From: Haloplanus aerogenes
GTDB lineage: Archaea; Halobacteriota; Halobacteria; Halobacteriales; Haloferacaceae
Direction: 5' to 3'
DNA length: 64,000 nucleotides
NCBI RefSeq assembly: GCF_003856835.1
Contig: NZ_CP034145.1
Span: forward strand, 2,418,001-2,482,000
This document shows, piece after piece, positions 58,218-64,000 of the stretch. Both the position numbers and the translations under genes were made by a program. Positions within the stretch are counted from its first letter, which is position 1; every line of letters starts with the position of its first letter. The notes beneath the pieces are model-generated. The model was not told where the DNA came from. It made no database searches and saw only the letters and a list, made by a program, of their open reading frames with translations.

Positions 58218-59723
58218 TCAGTCCCGCAGGAATCGGTCGAACGCGGAGGCGAAGTCGGACTCGTCCTCGGTCGCTTGCTCCCACTCGACGAGGCCGCGTT
58301 CCTCGCGAGTGCCTTCGATGGTGTTGTCGAGGACGAAAGCGACGAGGCCGCCGACGGCCATGCCGGTCGATCCGATGACGTAGATCGTGTCCGCGACGGC
58401 GCGGGCGCCGAGGATCGGGCCGAGGACGGCGACCCCCTGCATCCCCTGCCGGAACGCCTCGGCGCTCCCCACGTTGCCCATATAGGCCGGGATGGCGAGG
58501 CCGGTAAAGAGGGCGATGCCGACGACGAAGACGTTGCGCGAGGAGTTCAGGTCGACGTACTCCAGATTCGAGAGGCCGACGGCGACGATCTGCCCGAACA
58601 TGGCGACGTAGAGACCGCCGACGATGGGATCGGGGATGGTGGCGATGAGTTGGCCGAAGTAGCCGACGAAGCCGACCACCAGCATGACTGCAGCCCCGAT
58701 CTGGACCACGTAGCGCGAGGCGACGCCAGTCAGGCCGATGGCGCCGATGTTCTCGGAGTAGGAGGTGGAGCCACCGGTCCCCATGAGACCGGCGAAGACG
58801 TTCATTATCCCCTCCATCCCGATCCCGTGGTTGATGCGGCGCTCGCTGGGCGCACCGACGCCGGAGAGGCGGGCAACGGCGTGGTAGTCACCGAACGATT
58901 CGAGCATGGATGCCGCGACGCCCGCGAGCATGCCGATCACGAACGCCGTCTCGATCCGCGGCATCCCCCACTGGAGGGGGTAGATGGGCATGAGCGCCGG
59001 CGCCGCGGCGACGGAGGCGAGGTCGACGTAGCCCGGCGTGTCCGGCGCGTAGACGGCGGTCACCGACAGGACGGCGGCGACGACCCACGCGACGACGACG
59101 CCGAGCAGGACCGGGAACAGTTTGAACGCCCGCGAACGACCGCCGAGATACTGCGAGAACAGGACGATCAGCCCGAGCGTCAGGCCGAGCAGCCACCAGT
59201 TCCCGCTCGGGCTCGTCACCTGCGGCGTGTTGAAGAGCGCGAGACCGATGAGCGCGATGGTCGGCGCGATGATGACCGGCGAGATGTAGGAGCGGAGGCG
59301 ACCGAGCAGGCCGAAGTAGCCGACCGCCACCTCGACCACTGCGGCGACGACGATAGCGCCCTGGAGTTGGAGGAGCGCCGCCTCCCACGCTGGCCCCGTC
59401 GGGTTGCTCGCCTGCACGACGCCGATGACCGCGAGCGCCGGCGCGAGCATCGAGAACGGCGCCCCCTGCACGATGGGGTAGCGGTTCCCCAGCGTGGTCT
59501 GGGCGAGCGTCGCGATGCCGGAGACGACGAAGAAGGTCCCGACGAAGCGAGGAATCACCGACTCGGGCATCCCCAGCGCCCCCGCGAGGATCAGGGGCAC
59601 CGCGACGTTCGCGCCGACCATCGTCAGGTAATGCTGGACGCCGAGGAAAATCGACGTGACGACCGGTGGCTTGTCGTCGATACCGTACGATACGAACCCG
59701 GCGCGGCCGTCCTCGCCGCTCAT
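58218..59723 (-). CDS. NCS2 family nucleobase permease
   Basis: 501 residues with about 14 helices. The NCS2 features LGNRYPIVQGAPFSMLAP and GIGMEGIMNVFAGLMGTGGS plus TSYSENIGAIGLTGVASR are intact. It is a proton-driven uptake carrier for uracil or xanthine-type bases; the exact base cannot be told. The tail is acidic (EQATEDESDFASAFDRF). The start is supported by a TATA-like TTTTAGATAC about 45 bp upstream. Confidence 0.93.
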   Translation of the reverse strand: MSGEDGRAGFVSYGIDDKPPVVTSIFLGVQHYLTMVGANVAVPLILAGALGMPESVIPRFVGTFFVVSGIATLAQTTLGNRYPIVQGAPFSMLAPALAVIGVVQASNPTGPAWEAALLQLQGAIVVAAVVEVAVGYFGLLGRLRSYISPVIIAPTIALIGLALFNTPQVTSPSGNWWLLGLTLGLIVLFSQYLGGRSRAFKLFPVLLGVVVAWVVAAVLSVTAVYAPDTPGYVDLASVAAAPALMPIYPLQWGMPRIETAFVIGMLAGVAASMLESFGDYHAVARLSGVGAPSERRINHGIGMEGIMNVFAGLMGTGGSTSYSENIGAIGLTGVASRYVVQIGAAVMLVVGFVGYFGQLIATIPDPIVGGLYVAMFGQIVAVGLSNLEYVDLNSSRNVFVVGIALFTGLAIPAYMGNVGSAEAFRQGMQGVAVLGPILGARAVADTIYVIGSTGMAVGGLVAFVLDNTIEGTREERGLVEWEQATEDESDFASAFDRFLRD

Positions 59724-59840
59724 CGTCTCCGCTCACCCGCGTGCATATCCGGCATCTCACCACGGAGGTATCTAAAACTGACCGGATCGGGTCGGCGCCG
59801 GCCGAAAGTGTCACGGCGGCCGGGGCCGAGAGTGTGGTCG

Positions 59841-60536
59841 ATGGACGCGGACGCGGACGACGATTCCCGTGGGACGACCACCCCGAACGCGAGTGGCGGC
59901 GGAGTCGGCGTGGCGAGCGTCGGCACTCCCGATCCGGTCGATGGGTCGACCGACTACGACCCCGAACGCCTCTGTTATGCCGGCGAGCGTGTCGTCGAGC
60001 GGGCGCCGCTGGGTGCCGGGTGGGCGGCCGTCACCACCCACCGCATACTGGCGTACAACCCGACCGCCGACGGGCAGCGATTCGAGGCCGTCGACCGCCC
60101 GAACGTCAGCGACGTGCGCGTCGACGCCGACGGCGACGGGCAGTTCCTCGGGTGGGGACTGCGCGCCGCCGTCTACGGGCTGGCCGGACTCGGCGGCGGC
60201 GTCGCCCTCCGGGCGATGGACCTCCAGTCGACGCTGTCGATGGACGCGTCGGCCGGCGCCGCCCCCGTCGGGAGCGTCCTCGCAGTGACCGACGCCCTCG
60301 CGGCGGCGCTCGCCCTTCTCACGACCGTCCTCCTCGTCGGCGGCGTCGCGCTCCTCGTCGGAGCGCTCGTCCTCCTCGGACGCTACCTCCGAACCCGCAA
60401 GCCGGCGCTCGTCGTCGAACGCTTCGGCGACGACCCGGTGCGGCTATCCGCCCCGCAGGGCGACGGCGAGCGGGCGGCGCGGGCGCTGTCGACGGCGCTG
60501 GAGCGAGCGGACGGAACGCGACCCGCGTCGAGATGA
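59841..60536 (+). CDS. Membrane protein with PH-like N-terminal domain
   Basis: 231 residues. A Gly/Asp-rich N-terminus is followed by LCYAGERVVERAPLGAGWAA, then VTTHRILAYNPTADGQRFEA, a bacterial PH-like strand order, then two transmembrane helices (about 110-130 and 150-185) and a second short PH-like end (KPALVVERFGDDPVRL). I do not recognise a named family. Divergent from the NCS2 permease gene. Confidence 0.75.
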   Translation: MDADADDDSRGTTTPNASGGGVGVASVGTPDPVDGSTDYDPERLCYAGERVVERAPLGAGWAAVTTHRILAYNPTADGQRFEAVDRPNVSDVRVDADGDGQFLGWGLRAAVYGLAGLGGGVALRAMDLQSTLSMDASAGAAPVGSVLAVTDALAAALALLTTVLLVGGVALLVGALVLLGRYLRTRKPALVVERFGDDPVRLSAPQGDGERAARALSTALERADGTRPASR

Positions 60537-60690
60537 GACGGTGCCGCACACGGGACGCCAGTCGATCACGAACGAACCGAGTATTCACGCCCAGCAAGAC
60601 ATCTTTCGCCGCGTATCGCAGCGTGAACACCGGTGTGCGTCGCGAAAATTCGTCGACTCCACCTCGGGAGTGGTTGCCAGCGGACGGCTG

Positions 60691-60984
60691 TCAGCGGATG
60701 CGACGGTATCCGACACCGGAGACGACGGCGACGGCGTAGCTCCCGAGCAAGAAGGGCGCCCAGAACACCCAGATGGCGAGGTTCGGGAACAGATAGCTCC
60801 CGACGGAACTGCCGAGCATCAGCGCGAGGTAGCCCGGGTACGCCAACGGCGTCAGTAGTCGGCCGTCCAGACTGCCGACGACGAGTGGGATCGTAAGGAA
60901 GGCGAATACGGCCACGACGACGCGGCCGGTGAACACCGTCCGGAGATGCTGGCGGTCGAGTCCGCCCGCAGTCGAGTCGCTCAT
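60691..60984 (-). CDS. Small three-helix membrane protein
   Basis: 97 residues with helices at about 22-40, 45-62 and 70-90. No family recognised. The start overlaps the stop of the zinc-carboxypeptidase-like gene by 4 bp (60981-60984), so the two are co-translated. It may anchor or assist that enzyme. Confidence 0.75.
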   Translation of the reverse strand: MSDSTAGGLDRQHLRTVFTGRVVVAVFAFLTIPLVVGSLDGRLLTPLAYPGYLALMLGSSVGSYLFPNLAIWVFWAPFLLGSYAVAVVSGVGYRRIR

Positions 60985-61802
60985 GTGTTCCTGTCACCGC
61001 CCGTGGGTTCGACCCGTCCGTCATGCCGCAGGATGCCGTGGTTCGCCAACAACGTCTCGGCAACGAGCGAGGTCCACCGTGCCGCAGTCGACGGATCGAG
61101 GACGAACTTCGTCGACTCGACGATGTACCCCGGGAGGTCGAGGTCACCCGCAACCTTGTGGACGAGGAGTGGCGAAGACCCGTCGAGGAGGTTCCCGCGC
61201 TCGTAGCGATGGTACGGCAGATACCACGGGACGACGGTGTCGTTCGCGGTATCGACGGCCGCCTGCGCGTACGTCGGGGCCGGGTCGACTACCGTCGGGA
61301 AAATTGCCTGCCCGACGAACGATTCGTGGGTTCGATACACCCCCTTCGAGGAGTGTAAATCGAGGACGACATCGGGGTCGGTTTCCTCGACCAGTTGCCA
61401 GATGGCCCGCGCGAGTTTCGTCTCCACCTCACGGCCCGTGGGAAACTTCCGATTCAGGTCACCGTTGTCGTTGTGTCGCGTCCCTCGCTCGATGGCCGGT
61501 TGATTCGCCTTCGGAAGGACGACCAGTTTCCCGGCGTCGAACGCCCACGAGGCGACGTCGCTCGCCGCCCGATATCCGCTCGGTTCGTCACCGTGCATCC
61601 CGCCGACGACGACGGCAGTGGGACCGTCGTTCGGCGCATCGATGGTGACCACCGCCGATGCGTACTTCGTCCCCGGCAGAAGCGTCTCCGTCGTGCGCGT
61701 CCCTCCACCTGGTTGCGCTGCCGCCATCGTCGATCCCGTCCCGAGAAGTGCTGACCCACCGAGGGCCGCCGCCGAGTGGGCGAGGACCGTCCGTCGTCTC
61801 AT
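60981..61802 (-). CDS. Tat-exported zinc carboxypeptidase-like (succinylglutamate desuccinylase/aspartoacylase family) protein
   Basis: 273 residues with a Tat-type signal (MRRRTVLAHSAAALGGSALL). Zinc ligands are H70 and E73 (GGMHGDEPSG) and H150 (LDLHSSKG); the DLNRKFP substrate-binding Arg is present. The fold is M14-like. Export suggests it acts on an extracellular amide or peptide rather than on succinylglutamate; the substrate is unknown. Coupled to the small membrane protein downstream. Confidence 0.85.
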   Translation of the reverse strand: MRRRTVLAHSAAALGGSALLGTGSTMAAAQPGGGTRTTETLLPGTKYASAVVTIDAPNDGPTAVVVGGMHGDEPSGYRAASDVASWAFDAGKLVVLPKANQPAIERGTRHNDNGDLNRKFPTGREVETKLARAIWQLVEETDPDVVLDLHSSKGVYRTHESFVGQAIFPTVVDPAPTYAQAAVDTANDTVVPWYLPYHRYERGNLLDGSSPLLVHKVAGDLDLPGYIVESTKFVLDPSTAARWTSLVAETLLANHGILRHDGRVEPTGGDRNT

Positions 61803-61876
61803 TGTCCCCCCCTTACTTCCACGGATGGAAAATTATCGGGAGGCTAAATGCGTTCGTCGTGTCTCGTTGCCGCCGA

Positions 61877-62749
61877 CTACCGGTTCGATTTCCGCTCCTG
61901 ATCGGGGTGATCCGAGATGAAGACGCTGGTGTTGTCCGGCACGTCGTCGGTCACCCAAGAGTTCGCCCCGATGCTCACGTGGTCGCCAATCTCGACCGGC
62001 CCGAGGATGTTGCTGCCGGCCCCGATAACGACGTGATCACCGATGTCGGGATGGCGCTTGTAGTCTTTCGCCAGCATGTGCTCCTCGCCCTCCTCCTCCT
62101 CGAAGTGGAGGGCACCGAGCGTCACGTTCTGGTAGATTCGGACCCAGTCACCGACCGTGGCCGTCTCGCCGATCACGACCCCGGTCCCGTGATCGACGAA
62201 GAAGTAGTCGCCAATCTCCGCACCCGGGTGGATGTCGATACCCGTCTCGCTTTTTGCGTACTCGGCGAGTTCGCGTGCGTACTGGAAGTGCTCCGCCTCG
62301 TAGAGGACGTGTGCAATCCGGTGGATCAGGATGGCGTGAAACCCGGGATACGACCGAATGATCTCACAGTAGCTCTTCGCCGCGGGATCGCCCTTGTACG
62401 CGGCCTCGACGTCACGCTTGAGGGTGTCCCGAATCGTCGGCAATCGGTCGAGCGTCCCGTCGACGATTGCGGTCAGGTCGTCCGCGCCGCGATCCGAGTA
62501 GGCCGTGATGCCTTTCTGGATGCACGTCCCGAGCCTGTTCAAGCGGTTGCGAGTTTCGGCCGGATCGTCGAGCAGGTCCGTCCCGTTCCAGCACAGGGGG
62601 AACAGAAGCTGTTTGAGGAGGAGTGGTTCGTCACGCAGGAAATCGCGGCGTGGATACTCCCGCGAGTCGTCAGTCGGGAACGGCGAGTCGTCCGCTCGAT
62701 AGGCGTCGACGAGTTCGTCGTGAGTGTCGCCGGTGTAATCGTATCCCAT
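61877..62749 (-). CDS. cysE: Serine O-acetyltransferase
   Basis: 290 residues from the ATG at 62749. An N-terminal helical domain (about 30-170) precedes the LbetaH domain with GIDIHPGAEIGDYFFVDHGT and GVVIGETATVGDWVRIYQN, carrying the catalytic Asp/His pair, and GAGSNILGPVEIGDHVSIGA. It acetylates serine with acetyl-CoA, the first step of cysteine biosynthesis. No cysK is in the window. Confidence 0.92.
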   Translation of the reverse strand: MGYDYTGDTHDELVDAYRADDSPFPTDDSREYPRRDFLRDEPLLLKQLLFPLCWNGTDLLDDPAETRNRLNRLGTCIQKGITAYSDRGADDLTAIVDGTLDRLPTIRDTLKRDVEAAYKGDPAAKSYCEIIRSYPGFHAILIHRIAHVLYEAEHFQYARELAEYAKSETGIDIHPGAEIGDYFFVDHGTGVVIGETATVGDWVRIYQNVTLGALHFEEEEGEEHMLAKDYKRHPDIGDHVVIGAGSNILGPVEIGDHVSIGANSWVTDDVPDNTSVFISDHPDQERKSNR

Positions 62750-62804
62750 TTGTGTGGCTGTTGTCGCTGTCGAGTAAAGTAGTTCTGCTACGTCACCCCC
62801 CGCC

Positions 62805-63209
62805 TCAGAAGACGGCACCGCAGTTCGCGCAGTCGTCGGCGTCGAGACCGATCCGTGACTTGCAGTTGCTACAGTACCCCCGGGACCCGCTCCGAAGGAC
62901 GCGCGCGACCACGACGTCGTCGTCCTCGTCGAGCGGTTCGCCACACTCGGCACAGTAGTTCGGCGCGCCCTCGTGGTTCGTCGAACACGCTGGACAGCGG
63001 CGGAACCGCTCGGGGTCGTCGTCGTCGACCGTGTCGGCCGCGCTCCCGGCGACCACCACGTAGATCAGGAGGCCGATGAGCCCCGTGAAGAACGTAAGCA
63101 ATCCCCACAGGAACCCGGATCGACCCCGGTCCATGGCGTGAATGCCGACGCCGACGGAAAGGGCGGTCCAGAACAGGAGGGCGACGACAGCGATGACCTC
63201 ACTGGCCAT
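62805..63209 (-). CDS. Membrane protein with C-terminal zinc ribbons
   Basis: 134 residues from the ATG at 63209. Two N-terminal helices (about 4-22 and 32-52) are followed by two zinc ribbons: CPAC with CAEC and CSNC with CANC, the last two resembling DZANK-type double zinc ribbons. Unknown function; such proteins are often membrane-anchored adaptors. It lies 55 bp upstream of cysE on the same strand. Confidence 0.8.
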   Translation of the reverse strand: MASEVIAVVALLFWTALSVGVGIHAMDRGRSGFLWGLLTFFTGLIGLLIYVVVAGSAADTVDDDDPERFRRCPACSTNHEGAPNYCAECGEPLDEDDDVVVARVLRSGSRGYCSNCKSRIGLDADDCANCGAVF

Positions 63210-63255
63210 GCGCGGGAGACGGCCCGCCGCGCCGAAAGGTCTTGCCCCGACCAAT

Positions 63256-63263
63256 GATATATG
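63256..63263 (+). promoter_or_regulatory. TATA box of the RIO-type kinase gene
   Basis: GATATATG lies 26-33 bp before the ATG at 63289, predicting a leaderless transcript. Confidence 0.5.
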
Positions 63264-63288
63264 CCCGCCGACGGCGTAGGAGCGTTCG

Positions 63289-64000
63289 ATGGAAGTCCGG
63301 CGGTTCCTCCGCGGTCGGATCGACGACGACCGCCTCAACCGGGTGATCACGGAAATCGCGGACCGGTACGGCCGCGAGGAGCCGTCGGTTCGCTATCTCG
63401 ACGCCGACAACTGGCTCTCGACACCGCTCGTCCTCGACGAGGACCTCTTCGTGAAAGTCATCTCCAAACAGAACTCGCTGGTCCACGCGCTCATCACGAC
63501 CGGCCGCAACCTCGGCGTCTTCTCGGCGGGCACGGAGGGCTTTTTCGAGCATTTCGGCACGCCGTACGGGATGGCGAAACACGAACTCGAGGCGACCGAG
63601 CAGATGCGTGAGATCGGGGTGAACGCACCCGAACCCCTCGAAGCGCTAGAGATCGACGGCCTCGGCGTGGTCATCCTCGAATATCTCCCCGAGTTTCGGC
63701 CGCTCGACGAACTGGACCAGGAAGCCGAACGCGAACTCGCGCCGAAACTGTTCGAGGCACTCCGGACGATGCACGACCACGGCCTCGCCCACGGCGACCT
63801 CCGGGCGGAGAACGTCCTCATCCTCGACGGCGACCTCTACTTCATCGACGCGACGAACGTCGGCTCCGAGAGCCGAGACGACGCCCGGTCGTACGACGCG
63901 GCGTGTGGGCTGGCGGCGCTCGAACCGCTGATCGGCGCGACGGCGACCGTCGACGCCGCCGCGACAGTCTACACGCCCGAGGAACTACTCGACGCCCGCG
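63289..64000 (+). CDS. RIO-type atypical serine/threonine kinase (partial, 3' end outside window)
   Basis: 237 codons are visible. Kinase features: a VKVISKQ Lys strand, LEYLPEFRPLDEL hinge, catalytic loop HGLAHGDLRAENVL (HxD with Asn), and the metal-binding Asp in LYFIDATNV replacing DFG as in RIO/ABC1-like kinases. RIO1-like kinases act in ribosome maturation or regulation; this haloarchaeal group is uncharacterised. Start chosen by the TATA box spacing. Confidence 0.8.
   Translation, partial: MEVRRFLRGRIDDDRLNRVITEIADRYGREEPSVRYLDADNWLSTPLVLDEDLFVKVISKQNSLVHALITTGRNLGVFSAGTEGFFEHFGTPYGMAKHELEATEQMREIGVNAPEPLEALEIDGLGVVILEYLPEFRPLDELDQEAERELAPKLFEALRTMHDHGLAHGDLRAENVLILDGDLYFIDATNVGSESRDDARSYDAACGLAALEPLIGATATVDAAATVYTPEELLDAR

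Noticed and set aside
58215..59840. Long plus-strand frame leading into the PH-like membrane protein gene
   Set aside because: It is the shadow of the NCS2 permease; only the part from 59841 has its own start and coding character.

Overview
The window is chromosomal DNA from a haloarchaeon (class Halobacteria). The evidence is very high GC with G/C-biased third codon positions, acidic proteins, and lineage-specific families: HalX and HalOD1 domains, archaeosortase A, diphthine synthase, UPF0212, haloarchaeal DUFs and twin-arginine lipoproteins. Starts are often leaderless with TATA boxes about 25-30 bp upstream. Placing it near Haloplanus/Haloferacaceae is only an impression. There is one tRNA (Leu, GAG anticodon), no rRNA, no CRISPR array and no intact insertion sequence.

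Layout. 0-3 kb: a partial MoaD-like gene, two regulator/membrane-protein pairs, a DUF420 protein and tRNA-Leu. 3-5.4 kb: a DyP-peroxidase-like Tat lipoprotein followed by a P19-like metal lipoprotein. 5.5-16.4 kb: archaeosortase A, a large receiver/PAS histidine kinase, diphthine synthase, malic enzyme, stress proteins and small stand-alone genes. 16.4-19.7 kb: a patch of less GC-rich genes (zinc-ribbon ArsR-type regulator, DUF1059, methyltransferase, GYD protein, RHH protein) that looks acquired. 19.7-28.7 kb: a second histidine kinase, a DUF3179 lipoprotein operon, ferritin-like protein, ferredoxin, orphan LysW, acylphosphatase and membrane proteins. 28.8-32.3 kb: a MacB-type ABC exporter pair and IMP dehydrogenase.

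32.5-36.6 kb holds the most unusual locus. A HalX response regulator is followed by a short gene encoding ten near-perfect copies of a 13-residue glycine-rich peptide. That gene runs head-on into, and overlaps by 4 bp, a CHAT-domain (caspase-like) protease gene with an intact His/Cys pair. Behind the protease lies a DUF7504-type RecA-like protein. I propose a protease plus repeat-peptide module; its function is unknown.

36.7-46.1 kb: an Lrp/aminotransferase pair, then a tightly overlapping six-gene operon (two BatA/VWA-type membrane proteins, a coiled-coil membrane protein, a DUF7502-type membrane protein, MoxR ATPase, DUF58). 46.2-52.6 kb: sugar kinase, small membrane proteins and a thiol-redox cluster (redoxin, thioredoxin, DsbA-like, TlpA-like, CcdA, SCO1-like) that fits extracytoplasmic thiol and copper handling for respiratory oxidases. 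52.6-64 kb: aldo/keto reductase, hexapeptide acyltransferase, a photolyase-related gene with its middle deleted, cold-shock protein, AhpD-like protein, MscS channel, NCS2 permease, a zinc carboxypeptidase-like protein, serine acetyltransferase and the start of a RIO-type kinase.

The two histidine kinases (8.5 and 20.2 kb) share an in-frame insert made of consecutive small palindromes, with a 52-bp core identical between them. This suggests a mobile palindromic element that enters coding sequence.
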